A DNA stretch of 64,000 bases. Source: Hermetia illucens. Its lineage: Eukaryota > Arthropoda > Insecta > Diptera > Stratiomyidae. The notes beneath the pieces are model-generated. The model saw nothing but the letters and a program-made list of their open reading frames with translations. It was not told where the DNA came from and searched no databases. Shown here piece after piece: positions 30,037 to 42,707 of the stretch (its first letter is position 1; every line of letters begins with the position of its first letter). The stretch spans positions 124,262,027 through 124,326,026 of the forward strand of contig NC_051852.1 of NCBI RefSeq assembly GCF_905115235.1, written 5' to 3'. Both the position numbers and the translations under genes were made by a program.

Positions 30037-32990
30037 AAACGGGACAAACTGTACCAACTAGTCCTCCAGGTTGGGGGTTGGGTAGGGCTGACAACCCTAC
30101 ACGGAAAACTACTTCTTACGAAGCCACAACAGGAGCCTCGGACTGGACGGATTACACAACAACGAACCCGGCAACGACAAATGAAAAACGATTTGCGCAT
30201 TTTCTCATGGAACGTGCGTTCCCTGTACAGTGATGAAGCTGCTGAGCAGCTAGCCGATACCCTGTCCCAATATAGGGCTGATGTAACAGCGTTACAGGAG
30301 ATGCGCTGGACAGGGACCGATTTCCTGGAGAAGAGTCACTACACCATATATTATAGCAGATATCCAGTAAACCATGTGCTCAGAGTAGGTTTCTTAGTCA
30401 ACCAAAAAATCAAACCTGCTGTTATCGGCTTTGAAAACATAAGCGAACGGCTATGCATTCTGCGCTTGCGAGGCAAATTTAGAAATATAAGCCCCCTAAA
30501 CGTTCACGCCCCTGCAGAGAAAACTGCAGAATCGGAGAAGAATACCTTCTACGAGGCAGCAGAACGAACTCTCGACGCCTGTCCCATACATGATATCAAA
30601 ATCATACTTGGGGATTGTAACAGCCAAGTAGGGAAGGCGTTGGCTCTCATAGCTTACATCAAAATACAAATGATAACGGACTGCAGATTATTCAATTAGC
30701 AGTGTCACACGAAATGGTTGTTGGTAGTACCTGGTTTGCGCAATACGTGGGCCTCTCCAGACGGGGCCACTTTCAACCAAATTGACCATGTGCTGATCGA
30801 ACGCCGCCACCTCTCAGTCTTAATGAATGTCAGAACATATAGGAGGGCCAATATAGACTCGGATCACTCTCCCGTTGGCATGGTGTTCCGAGCTCGAACA
30901 ACAACACCACCCAGAATCCCCTCTGACAATCATGTGAGAGTTAAGACTGAAGCCATCCACAACACAGCTCTCCGCAACACCTATAAGAGGGAAATCTATC
31001 CCGCAATAACCGCAGTGAACAGAGATTCTGGAGATGAAGCATCAACAAATAATCTTCACAACCACCTGAAGAATGTTATCATAAATACGGCCACAAACTT
31101 ACTTGGCCCCACCCGCAAAAAGAGTCGGAACGGCTGGTTTGACGATGAATGTAAGCTAGCTACGGAGCGGAGGAATGCCGCATACCGAGTAATGTTGCAT
31201 TCTCAAAAAACGCGGGCACCCGCGAGACTTATCACGAACTCCGGCGAGCGGATAAGCGACTTTACAGACGGAAAAAGGAAGCCTAGGAGAACCAACAGGT
31301 CTATAAACTCGAAAAGTACAGGGAGCAACCGCAACAGAGGCGCAAGATTTACCAACAAGTCAGCAGGATGAAGCACTACACACCTCGATGCCCAACATGC
31401 CGAGACGAGAGGAGGAAATCTGATTTCCGACAGAATGGGTATATTGGAGCGATGGGTTGAGTACTTTATGAATTGCTCAAAAACTAAAATATCGGCGAGT
31501 TGGAGGTCTCGCTAACTGAAGACGACTGACAAATGCTGCCACCACCAAGTAGAGAAGAAACAGTCCATGCAATTCATCGGCTTAAAAATCATAAGTCGCC
31601 AGAATCCGATGGAATTACAGCCGAATTGGTTAAATATGGAGGTGACCAATTACACCAAGTGGTTCATCAATTTGTGCTCAAGGTATGGGACAGCAAATCA
31701 ATGCCTGACGATTAGCAAAGAGCCATTATCTGTCTCATACATAAAAAAGGAGATATCACACAGTGCAGCAATTATAGAGTTGCTGAGTGCCATCTATAAG
31801 ATATTCTCCTCTATCTTGCTAGGTCGAGTAGCCCCATACGCTGAAAACATCATTGGCCCATACCAAAGAGGCTTCACTTCAGGCAAATCAGCAACACATC
31901 AGATTTTCTCTGTGCGGCAAGCGATGGAAAAACTGTTGGAATATGGACAACAGTTGCACCATCTATTCATCGACTTTAAAGCCGCATAGCCAGGGAAAAA
32001 CTGTACACGGCCATGAGAGAATTCGTTATCCCTACGAAGTTAATAAGACTGACTAGGCTGACTCTAACCAAAAGCAGCAGGATCACTCTCAAGACCATTC
32101 GATGTCGACAACGGTCTGCGACGGTCTGAGATGACCTAACATCTGTCCTCTTTAACCTGGCCCTCGAGAAAGTGATCTGCGATCCTGAGGTAAATGCAAG
32201 AGGTACGATCGTCTTTAAGTCCACCCAACTACTGGTCTATGCTGACGATATCGACATCATGGGAAGATCGACCCGAGACATACAAACTGCATTCATCCAG
32301 ATCGAATAGGCGGCAATCGGGGCGAGATCTTGGGCTGCACATCAATGAAGGCAAGACGAAGTATTATAGATGGTGGCAACGTCACCACCGAAAATCGACC
32401 AGCCAACAACATCAAACGGCACCGGTCAAACGAGAAGAATAAAGATAGGAGAATACAACTTTGAGACCGTCGATAATTTCTCCTATCTATGGTCGAAAAT
32501 CACAACCGATAACAGCTACGATGATGAAATCCGCGCACGGCTGTTGGCAGCCAACAGAGCCTATTTCAGCTTACAAAGATTGTTCCGCTCGAAACGTCTC
32601 ACCATAGGGTCAAAGCTCTTACTGTACTAGACTATGATCTTGCCAGTCCTCATGTATTCCTCGGAAACTTGGGTTCTTAGCAAGAAAAATTGCGAACTCT
32701 TGGCCGCGTTCGAGAGAAAAATCCTCCGAAGAATTTTTGACCCCCTACATGAGGATGGACGATTCCACAACCTACATAACGACGAAATCTATGAGCGATA
32801 CCATGACCGTCAAGTTGTGGATAAAATCCGGCTGAATAGTTTACGGTGGGCGGGTCACTTAATCCGTATGGATGAGGATGATCCAACCCGAAAAGTCAAA
32901 ATGGTGGACCTCGGCGCAAAACCGGGATGTCTGGAGTTCCTTATTAAGGCAGGCCTAGACCGGATACCGGTTGTTGCGCCGTTGATGATA
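30037..32990 (+). mobile_element. RTE-type LINE copy B, near full length (2.95 kb)
   Basis: The leader is followed by the apurinic endonuclease: DLRIFSWNVRSLYSDEAAEQ, DVTALQEMRWTGTDF and IKIILGDCNSQVGK. A linker coding ATFNQIDHVLIERRH and FDDECKLATERRNAAYRVML follows, then the RT: IHRLKNHKSPESDGITAELV, IIGPYQRGFTSGKSAT, HHLFIDFKAA and LLVYADDIDIMG in broken frames. The C-terminal part reads VLMYSSETWVLSKKNCELLA and LRWAGHLIRMDEDDP. It ends in a short TGA-type run at 32983-32989. Direct repeats AGTGAAA flank it (30031-30037 and 32991-32997). Stops and small indels break the single ORF into about six pieces. Confidence 0.85.
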
Positions 32991-33710
32991 AGTGAAATCG
33001 TGGAGAACACCTTAGGCAAGGTGTGCATATGGACTGCAAGATTCGGCACAAATCTAACCAAAACGGAGCTCGTGCTATTTACCACCAGGAAGGTCTGTAT
33101 AGCCTGCTAAGAATGCAAGAATACCTTCATAAGGAAATGGGATTTTCAACCGAGGATGGGTTTTTGAATGTTAACAATCATAATCCGCCCCATTCTAAGG
33201 TATAGTCCTTTTGTATAGGGAAAGGCACGCATGATATGACCCAAAGAACTGCATAATCAGGTGCTATCGAGGCTCTGGAGTATCAGTTATAGGATCATAT
33301 AGGAAAATGAGTAGGCCGACAAAATAGCTAGGTGGGGTTCCGCTCAGCCTGCGCAGTCCATCGGTAAGCGCAGTCCGCCTACCTCTGACGAGGGTTGAAT
33401 ATCGCCAAACTTTCACTCACCACAATTCGTATTATTGAAGTTGCGGAGGAAGAGACCCTCAGGCATTCCCTTTGTGATTGCCCGGCTCTAACTGGAGCCA
33501 GATAGTAGTCACTAGATGAACAATTCTTTGGCGACATTACAGACATCTCTGATTGTAGGGTGAAGGGAGTTCCTCTTATGCAGAAAATCTAGGTCAGCTA
33601 GATTCCGCTTCCCTTCTCCTTCCCGCAGTAGTCAGAGTCTTAAGGACTTGTAACAAAAACAACGCACAATAATTAGCTTCCCGCAGTGGCCATCTGAAGA
33701 TAATATTAGA
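32991..33710 (+). mobile_element. RNase-H-type LINE, 3' part (after the RTE insertion)
   Basis: Immediately after the RTE 3' end the plus strand reads SEIVENTLGKVCIWTARFGT and LTKTELVLFTTRKVC, the RT thumb of the interrupted LINE. It then reads degraded sequence ending in TLRHSLCDCPALTGAR-like and FFGDITDISD blocks, homologous to 25260-25530. Together with 28180-30036 it forms one disrupted element. Confidence 0.7.
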
Positions 33711-35099
33711 TATTATCAAATCTATCTATACATAGTCGACCGTGAAATCTTCGTAATTCTAGAAACAATTGAATTTCATGAAATTTAATGAAAATTGTGT
33801 GTACATAATAGATTATCCTCAGCACGAGCTCCAGTCTAGTATGATTTCTATGGTGTCCTTCTTGCACTTCACAGCCTTCCCTAATCTATTTATGCCTAAT
33901 AAAACTCTTCTCTCAGAAACAAACAAAACAGCAAAAGTACAAAGAAATTTACAAGAAATGGAAAGACGGAATTCTTAGGAGTTGGAATCACAGTTCAGAA
34001 AAGTACTCTCTCTTGGAAAATTTAACAAACTTCTTGAAATTATTGGGCGCACCGAATCATGACTGAAACTTTTTGTTCTTTTCAAAGTTTTGGGAAGCTC
34101 CAGTTGACCGTTTAGTGAAATATTTCCCTACGTAAAATCTAATAAAACAAGAAAAGCCTAAAATATATTTCTTACATTCTTTGCGTTGTAAAACACGTCT
34201 TCAGGGAGTTTTTCACGTTTCCTCTGGTATCTGCAGCGTCAGTCGTAAACGTTATGTATCTGTTCATGTGTTTATATCTAACAACATCCTTGAAGCTTGA
34301 GCATGTGCGAAAATTATGGGAAAATGTTAGCCAGACACAACACAAGCATAAGACAAAGCCTTAAAACAATTTACGAGTAATGTGCCAAGAGAGCCCAGGA
34401 AGGACCCTTTCAATTCGCGCATATGAAAGACATAAATTTCCACGTGATGGAGTATCGGGGACTTCCCGGTTGGAAAATCTGAACGAGAATTCTTTATTGC
34501 TTTTCAATTTGGCGCGATTTGAACTTTCTCATTTTCCATTAGGGACGTGCTCGTTTTACTGCCGTCTGACACCAGAAATCGATTGGGGGCCCCCTGATTG
34601 GAGACGTTTCCAGACGATGGATTTTATTTTTCAATAACGGTGAATATTATGGAATTTAAAGGAAAGATAAATATAACTTGGAGAAGGAAATTTATGTTGA
34701 ACTCATATCATTTCCTCCCCCTTTTATACATCTTCCCAATATATCTTGAAAAATTTCCCATTTTACAGTTTATAATTATGTGTTTGCTTATCGCTGAAGT
34801 TAATTGCAACACTGTCTCTGTAACAGATGGATTAAGAGAACACATGCATATCCCAGCTTCAACTCCTGACGTGGTTCCATATGGTAATGAAATAGCTTCT
34901 AGTCCATGGTAGTAAAACAAATGCAATTAGCTCCCCCCAAGATCATGATATGTGGGACTACTGTACTAGAGGCCACCATATATTATGCAGTTGGGAAGCC
35001 CTCAAGATAAGAGGGTGCCTTAAAAAAAAATGCAGATAAAATTTAGGACGGTATAGCGTCTTCCTTTTTTTCGCGACCGGAAACGCTACCCCTTAAATG
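33711..35099. other. AT-rich spacer, no gene seen
   Basis: No conserved protein found. An ORF at 34598-34912 has a hydrophobic stretch but no support as an exon (see rejected items). Confidence 0.4.
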
Positions 35100-36090
35100 C
35101 TACTATAATCAGTCTGGAGCTGCCTTTACTGCCCAGGGGAAAAAGATCATGGAGCTGTTTGAATTCATAAAAGAGCGCATGAGCATTCACAAGAATATAA
35201 GGGCCATGATAAGAGGCATCCGTTTGGCGTACGGCAAGACCCAGGACGAACGAAGGGGAAAGCTGTCGACTGAAAAAGTGAACCAGGCAACTCAAGTAAC
35301 GCCTGTTCAAAATACAAAAGGGGAGAAACCGGGCAAGAGGCTGCGCGAAAAGCTCAACGACTCGACAGTCCTGCAAACCCCGAAAAGAAAAAAGGATTCG
35401 ACTCCCAAGAAGTCGGAGTTCATGAGAACTGCGACTGAAGCTGCCAGTGAAACTGTTGCAGCGGCGACCTCGAGAAAAGAGACCGGACCCTCAAAGGCGG
35501 ATGCGGAAGCTTGGAGTGAATGTGGAACCGCGGAAAAGAAATGATCGGAGTAAGATAAGACCGGAGGTGATTATCATTTCCAAACGGGGGGAAGGTACGC
35601 CGACATTCTCAGGAGAGTGAAGGCAGACCCCGAGCTCACTAACTTAGGAAACAATGTCAGCCGCATTAGACGGTCTCAGGAGGGAGACTCTATGTTGGAG
35701 CTTAAGAAATCAAAGGACCTAACCGTGGACAAATTCTTGGGCCAAATCGGAAAGTTGTTAGGACAGGAAGCCGACATAAGGGCTAGCCGGCCAAAGATCA
35801 CTATAATCTGCAAATATATAGATTAAATCACGACGCGAAGCGTTGGAGAAGCAGTTTGATCTTGCCGGACTACAAGAGCCAGCGGTGAAAACGCTGAAGA
35901 AAGCGGAGAAACAAAAACTAGTAGCCTACCAGTAGAGAACGCATTCAAACTGTTAACAGCAGAGAGAGTGAGAATAGGCTGGGTTATGTGTCGTATTAGG
36001 GAACAGGTGGCGTTGAAGCGGTACTTTAGATGCCTTGGTTTCGGTTACATTGTGAAGGAATGCACTAGTTCAAAGTAAGCATGGACTTCC
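35100..36090 (+). mobile_element. R1-type LINE ORF1 (gag-like) remnant
   Basis: The first frame (35149-35544) is a basic, Lys/Glu-rich N-terminal region (KTQDERRGKLSTEKVNQATQ, LQTPKRKKDSTPKKSEF). After a frameshift come PEVIIISKRGEGTYADILRR-like coding, SRIRRSQEGDSMLELKKSKD and FDLAGLQEPAVK, and near 36020 the zinc-knuckle-like CFRCLGFGYIVKEC. In a normal CX2CX4HX4C knuckle the tyrosine would be histidine. The order fits R1-clade ORF1 proteins. ORF2 does not follow. Confidence 0.6.
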
Positions 36091-36549
36091 TAGCGAATTG
36101 GTGACCAGAATTCCATGTGAAATTTCAGTCCTGCTGCGTAACCTCCAACCTTTTATATGGCAAAAAGGATAACATAGGCTACTTAGCATACAGGGCTTGA
36201 CACTGGCGCAGAGGAGAATGGAATGTTTCATCTAAAGGTTCGTATAAATATTTTTTCGTAAATATGAAAAGGCATTCCCAAAGAAAATATATACAAAAAA
36301 TCATAAAAAACAGGCAGATGAAAAAAGTAGACCCAGCACAGAAAAAATACCTAATTGGAATTAAAACCCACTAACAGTAGACTTATGTTCTGCAATCAAA
36401 TCCCTATTACAATGAAAATCTTTTGAGATGCTCGATATATGATAGTTAGGTTTCTTCACGATAAATAAGATGCAGCTACAGACTCAACGCAGATGAGTTA
36501 AAAGCAGGCAACTTCCTACTTAAACTACTAACTTTCTTTTAATGTTAGA
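36091..36549. other. Spacer, no gene seen
   Basis: AT-rich, unassigned DNA between the R1-type ORF1 and the LTR-retrotransposon fossil. Confidence 0.35.
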
Positions 36550-39030
36550 AAATCCGTCCTTTCTTGCCAAACGCCGTTCACCACCAGTCCCTCCTTAACG
36601 CCTTTCCATCTGGCCCTAAAACCAACCAATTGGGAGAGGTTGGGTGGTTTTCAGAAGCATTTAAGACTACCAAGCAGCAGCTAGTAGACGCTATACTTTT
36701 GGCACTCCCTCAACAGAATGCATCCCTAGTCGTGTTCGTCGATGCCTCAGGCATGGCAGTTGCTCTTCCCCAGTGAGCGAACAAAAGCCGGCAGCCGACG
36801 GGTTTTTTCGCAAAGCAATTTAATTCCGCTCCACGGAATGACAGCACCGACTATCGTGAACTATTGGGTTGGGGAAAAAGTAATGTCGTATTTGTGATCG
36901 AATTTTAACGCTTTATTTAACATACTTAGAATTATCCGATTTAAGTCAAATATGAGCCGGTTTGTTCGCAAGCTTGTTGCCATTTAGAAGGCAACTCCAT
37001 TATCCCAACTTACTTATAACCCCCCCCCCCCTCCCCTCTTTATTTGCAAAAAACTCAGATAGCCAGTTTTCGCAAGCCTCTTTTAAGGCGACCTTAGTAC
37101 CACCAAGAGCGTTTAGCATGGACCGAAAGAGATAGTAATCACTTGGTGCCAGGTCCGGTGGGTGCGATAGGATATCCCATCCGAGCTCCTGTAGCTTCTG
37201 GCGGGTCATCAAAGATGTGTGAGGCCGAGCGTTGTCCTGGTGGAACAGAACACCATTCTCATTGGCGAATCCTGGCCACTTCTGGTCAATCGCCTGCTTC
37301 TAACGGGCGAGTTGCTCACAGTAGAGGACCGAATTAAGGGTCTGGTCATAGTTGAACAGCTCATAGTGGATGACTCCCTTCCAATCCCACCAAACACACA
37401 GCAAAACCTTCCTGGCCGTCAATCCGCGCTTGGCGATGGTTTGGGCCGGCTCGCCGCGCTTCGACCACGATCTTTTTCGCTTGAGATTTTCGTACGTGAT
37501 CCACTTTTCATCACCAGTCACCGTTTCAAAAATGGGTCGAATTCGTTCCGTCTCAACAGTGCATCGCAGGCGTTGATTCGGTCCAAGAGATTTTTTCCCG
37601 TCAACTCGTGTGACACCCAAACATCCAGCTTTTTTTGGAATCCAATCTTCTACAAATGGTTCCAAACGGTTTTATGGTCCTTACCCAATTCCTGGCTAAT
37701 CGAGCAAATGCTCACATGCCGGTCTACTTGGATGATTTCGACGATCGGTTTCTACGACGATTGGCCTACCAGTACGGGGTGTATCTTCGACATCCACTAC
37801 ACCAGAACGAAATCGATCGAACCAACGCTGTGCTGTGCGAATCGTTACAAATTTGTGAAGTTTGTGGGTCCGATACCCCAAACTTCACAAATTTGTTTAG
37901 CCGCCTTCGTTGCATTTTTACTTCTCAGGTAGTAAAAATGTAAAATATGACGAATTTCTTCATTGGTGGACTCCATTTTTGACGCGCTGTAACTTGAGAC
38001 TGAAACGTACGATCATAAAACTGTCAAAAAGACACCTGTAGCCCAGATTGTCATCTTCAAATTGCCGTATGGTATGACCCGATGCGATAAGTACAACACA
38101 AGATATGTTTAAGTGTCGCCATCTATTAAGAAAATACAACATTACTTTTTCCCCAACCTAATATTAACCGCGTATCTATGCATCAAACATTTTGGTTTTT
38201 TCATTGAGAGCTGGTCGTTCACCTTGATCACGGGCCATGAAATCCTTACGGCAAAAACCCAACAAAACGTCTCCTCGGCAACTTCGACACTTGCTTTTTA
38301 TCAAGCAGTTTGCATCGGACATTCAACATGTGTCCGGTAAAACAGCTTAGTCGTTGTGGCGTTGTTCCAAATCTCTGAGGTCAATATCCCAGGCGCAGTT
38401 AACTTTTCGGTAAATGCTGTAGCAGTCTGCTGTCAGACTCCAAACACAAGTCGAAGGAGTTCCCTATCATCTGGTGCTAGATTTCCGAGAAGGGGAGCCT
38501 AGGCCATATTTTCCGGCCGCTTTTCATAAGGAAGTGTTTCTCTCGGTGTACGATCTTGCGCACCCCGGCATTCGAAAAACGAACCGGCTTGTTACTTACA
38601 AATATTTCTCACCATCCATGAACAAGGACGTTATTTCTTGGCCTTGCTAGAAGTGTAAGGTCACTAGGCATACTAAGAAGGAAGTAGGTGTATTCCCTAG
38701 GTCAACAAAGCGGTTTAACATCATACACATTCTAGGTCCCTTGCCGGGCTTATTCAAAGACAAGTATTGCCTCATGATAATTGATCCGTTTACGCGGCAA
38801 TACCTCAGTCGAGAATAGATTCCGTGCTTTCGTGTTCCAGTCGTAATAATCCCAGACCAGATAATACCAGATAGTCCTAGATAGACCACATTATTGCACA
38901 CCTGCGGGAGGTCCTTGCCAAATTGAAGTCGCCACCGCAATCTCATCACGCGTAGCCCATGGCCAACGCCCCTAGGAACCTCGAAGTGTACACCCACGTC
39001 CTGGTGAGGACTGAATGGCTAGGACGGAAC
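36550..39030 (+). mobile_element. Ty3/gypsy-type LTR retrotransposon fossil, split by a mariner
   Basis: A broken pol segment of a Ty3/gypsy-type element in the order end of RT, RNase H, integrase, which is typical of this group. RNase H (around VVFVDASG and TDYREL) ends at 36861, a 1.3-kb mariner intervenes, and RNase H resumes at 38164 (CIKHFGFFIE). Integrase sequence follows at 38540-38800 (DLAHPGIRKTNRL; LGPLPGLFKDKYCLMIIDPF). Neither gag nor convincing LTRs are seen in the window. It carries several breaks and looks old; it predates the mariner. Confidence 0.7.
36864..38161 (-). mobile_element. mariner transposon, 1298 bp, complete ends, dead transposase
   Basis: About 30-bp inverted ends start TTGGGTTGGGGAAAAAGTAA (36864) and mirror at 38161 with two mismatches, flanked by the TA target duplication (36862-36863, 38162-38163). 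The transposase is on the minus strand. It starts near 37977 (MESTNEEIRHILHFYYLRSK) and continues with an HTH segment (FVTIRTAQRWFDRFRSG, then TGRPIVVETD). The catalytic block VTGDEKWITYENLKRKRSW sits with LLCVWWDWKGVIHYELF, and the last catalytic block is HPPDLAPSDYYLF, as in DD34D mariners. At least three frame breaks separate these parts. A poly-C run at 37021-37032 disrupts the C-terminus. The ends and N-terminus recall mellifera-type mariners (tentative). Confidence 0.9.
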
Positions 39031-39772
39031 CTATATTGCCAGCTTTCTAGATATATAAAGGACGACTCCTTGCGTTAAGTAATGATAAGGTGCACGAAAA
39101 TTTATGCTGCTCATCCGTCACCCAGATCCGGCAAGACCGCAAGTGTGCACGACGACGGTAGATATATTGAAAAGTTGTTTGAGACATAATGGTCTAAGAG
39201 CAGAGTCGGTTGTATGTGCATAGATGGCCCACTGTTGGCTTTATCCGAAGGACTTAAAACACAGCGACTACAGTGAGAGTTGCCTCGCAACTCTCTTACA
39301 AGAGGCGGTGCGGTAAGTAATGTTATTAGAGACAAAGCAGTCCGTCAAACCTTTGGCAATAAATTAAATTCGTACATTTAAATACTATATTAAGTTTTTA
39401 TCAAAACAAATGGGCACTCCGTTTAAAACACAAAAAATTAACTTTATTTTTAAAAATGACTTTTTTAAAGTAAACTTAAAACAGTTCAACTGGACATTTG
39501 CAATTGATGTGAACGCCGCCGCGGTTGGAAACAGAAGAGACCGGCTTATTTCCATGCGGTCCTTACTGTCCCAACCAACGGCATTTTTCCACCGCTAATT
39601 CTCCACTCCCTTGGTGCGTTCCAAAATGAGTGAGTGGAGAGTTCCGCGCCATCTATCCGTCCGCATCCGCAACATTCGAAATAAATTTCGAATGCCGCAG
39701 ATCCTGCTGCGCCACAAACCCGTAAGAAGTTAGAAACAAGTCGGAATACCGGAAACTCGGCGCTTCAGGTAA
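39031..39772. other. Unassigned repeat-like spacer
   Basis: AT-rich with a GC-richer patch at 39510-39740 that resembles repetitive non-coding DNA. A phrase ending ACTCGGCGCTTC (about 39754-39766) lies at the left edge of the TIR-like element that follows. Confidence 0.35.
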
Positions 39773-40760
39773 AAGGTTTTGTGATCATTTTGTGTGAGCA
39801 ATTCACTATGCACGTTTTCCATTCGTATGTACATATGTAGCTAAGAATACAACATATTCCCGAATATTTTTCTAAACTGTAAGATACACATATGTACATA
39901 CATATCAACGACATAAATACTGGGTTCATCCTAAACAAACAAACATTGTCTATTATCGCATTAATAAATTGATCTTCACTCATTTCACTCACTTTACTCT
40001 TTGCATAAAAGCACGTAAGTAAATCAAAAACCGATGGTAACCAGAGGCCCACATGTCTATTATATTGGTTACTACGCACACATGTCCCCCTCGAGTAATT
40101 TACACTCACATCCAAACAACTAAAAAGAAAAACAAAAAAGGAAAGCTAACGTTCCCATGGAAACCATGATTCATGTAGGTTCACTTTATATGTTGATGAC
40201 GTCATAAACGTTTTAGTGTGCAATAAACTTTAAACTTCTATAACTTTGTTAATAATGCTTTCAAACTTTTCAGAAATATGTCCTACATTATCGTATATAC
40301 TGCTGCAATTTTGCGTTGCTGGGAGGAACTTAAGGGGGATGGTTTCATACAGATGCATCACTGAGATTTTTTTCAGATTTTTCGGTTGGATACGTTCTGA
40401 GAACGAGACCTGTTTCACTTTTTGGGGCACACGTTTTGAGTCCTTTCTCCCATACGTTCCACGCGATATCAAATATGAAGCCAATTTCGAAAAGTATTAA
40501 TTGAGCCCTTTCATTTGATACCCCACATAGTAAAATTCTGTGAAAAAAAGTTGCCTCCTCCATTCACAGGTATGAGGAGCCCCTTTTCAAACTAAACACA
40601 AAATGGCGCCACTCGCTGCAGGTAAAAAAGCACACATATTACATATTCTGACCAAATTTCGTCACAATCGGTTTAGCTGTTTCCGAGTAAATCGGGTGTG
40701 ACAGACAGACAGACAGACATTGAATCGATTTTAATAACGTTCTTTTTCACACAAAACCTT
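39773..40760. mobile_element. Non-coding element with 11-bp inverted ends and a GACA run
   Basis: The left end AAGGTTTTGTG (39773-39783) and right end CACAAAACCTT (40750-40760) are perfect inverted complements 988 bp apart. Inside near the right end are a stretch about 'CGTCACAATCGGTTTAGC' and a GACA tetranucleotide run (about 40702-40719). There is no transposase ORF. A similar right end in opposite orientation lies at 47195-47245. It is read as a non-autonomous element; whether the short inverted ends are true termini is not proven. Confidence 0.45.
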
Positions 40761-40919
40761 AAAAAAGTACATAAATCGAGGTAGCTTGTATTAATTAAAG
40801 GGAGGTTAAGAAACCGAATAGCGGGAAGGATACTCCTCACAGGAAGATTTGCTTCAAAGAGGAGCGAGGGGGCAAGGCAATTACAATTACGAGGAGGTGA
40901 CTAGTTCACGGAACAGTAC

Positions 40920-41600
40920 TCGAAGAAACTTCTAACTTCTTCTGGAAGGAGTCAAAATTAGGAGCCGCCCGGCAATTTGGCGATTGGTGACTTCGAACGG
41001 TGGGTGTTGAAACCTAGCTTGTTGTCGAAAGTAACCCCGAAGTGTTGGGTGGAGTTTTGATATGATAAGGAATATCCGTCAAGAGAATTGGAAAAGGAAG
41101 TTGGTGAGGATTTTAGTGAGCAGCACATCGACTTACTGACGTTTATCAGCCTATGGTCGGCATTGAGCAAGGAGTGTACTAAGAAGAAGGTCGTTTAAAA
41201 GAATAAAAATAACAGGTGCCCAGAATAGAGTGGGTCGCTGGACGGGGATGAAAAGAACGTGAGCTATCAATGAAACACATCAGGATGAGATGGAAAGATA
41301 TGACACAAGCCATGTTACAAGTAATAAGGGAACGCTGAGAGAAGTGAATTTTGACAAAAGTATCTTGTGATTTACAGCGTCAAAGGTTTTAGAAGGCCAG
41401 TATAGATAGTAGTGCCGAAAGTTTTGACTTTTCCCACAAAGTTGATGGACTTGAGTAAGTTGGATGCAGTGGACTTACGTTTAAAATAGTCATATTGCTC
41501 TGCTCTCTCTATGACGTGGCCAAAGTGAGTGGCTAATCATTCCCTGACAGAATTTGGAACAGAAGGCGTTGTGGTTGACAGAAATCAGCACGAGATTAAC
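40920..41600 (-). mobile_element. Jockey-like LINE reverse-transcriptase fragment
   Basis: The minus strand, read 41410 to 40960, gives a KTFDAVNHKILLSKF-like block (normal DFSKAFDTVNHKILL), then PVIFIL, then VSKSMCCSLKSSPTSFSNSL, YSLSYQNSTQHFGVTFDNKL. The order matches the palm and thumb of jockey-type RT. It is frameshifted and truncated. Confidence 0.65.
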
Positions 41601-42707
41601 TTTTGGCCACTCTCCCCACACTTCAATTCACTGCAAATATAATATTACCCTGCGACCTGTTTTTGTTCGATATTGTTCCTTTCAGCGTTTATTTTTGTAA
41701 ATTGAGAGCAACGCCCGACTTAATATGTTTTTCAATAAATCCTCAAATATACAAGAATAACTCAAAATCCAAAGGACTGTTCTCGTCCTCCATCAAAAAA
41801 CTCCATCTCTCAAATGAAATGCAAATATCAAGCATCTCAAAAATTATCCCCTTGCATGAAGTTTCACCCAATCGATTACTATTGTGTTTACTCTGAGTAA
41901 AATGTAATAAGGATAACGTCCTCGCACGTACTTGAATTTTTTTTCCATTTCTCTCTTTAAGCGAAAACATTGTCTTTACTGATGCTTGCTTTTTTCTGAC
42001 AATCGACACGACGTGATAGCTGTTTCGTCCTTACTCACTCGAGGATAAATCTTCGCCTTTCTTACCAAACGAAGCCTTAACTGTCACCCATATGACTATG
42101 AATGGAAAAAAGCGTCAAAAGGGGGGATTAATAATTGAAATGCTTGGAAGACAAACAAAACAAAGCAAAACACAGATCCTGGCACAACCATATTGTCCCT
42201 GTGCGCTTCCTCAAGGATCGATGAGCGGAAAATGGAAAAAACAATCGCGTCTGTACTAGATTTATATCGAAATGCATGAATGTATGTTACGTTACGTAGG
42301 AACTCCTCGCAGCCTCAATGTAGAAGGAAGAAGCAACAATTTGTGACTTTGCGAGTTTTTATAGCCTCACCAATAAATTGTAATGCCGAAGTAATCAAAG
42401 CGAAAAACGCTTCGAGTGGAGGACAACAAATCTCCCCGAAGGACGACATTTTTACTCCGCACAGGCGGCGGGCGACAAGACAAATTTCCTTAAATTTCGC
42501 TTTACTGCGATGAAACGTAAGGATATGAGTACTTCAGGTACAACCTGCGTAACGGTCTGTCTTGCAGACAAACTGGCATAATATATACGCACCAAAGTGT
42601 TCCAGGAACATCCATTTAGTAAAGTATCTTGAATGAAAAATTTCCTTTTTTCCACGATACGCGTTTCAGGATTTTTCCAATTCCGACCTACGGCACCTTG
42701 CAAACAG
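41601..42707. other. AT-rich spacer or intron, no gene seen
   Basis: No transposon or exon recognised. If the exon call at 42708 is right, this may be intronic. Confidence 0.35.

Noticed and set aside
34598-34912. 104-codon ORF with a hydrophobic stretch (ILQFIIMCLLIAEVNC) like a signal peptide
   Set aside because: No promoter, splice support or homologous motif; the region is AT-rich, where hydrophobic chance ORFs are common.
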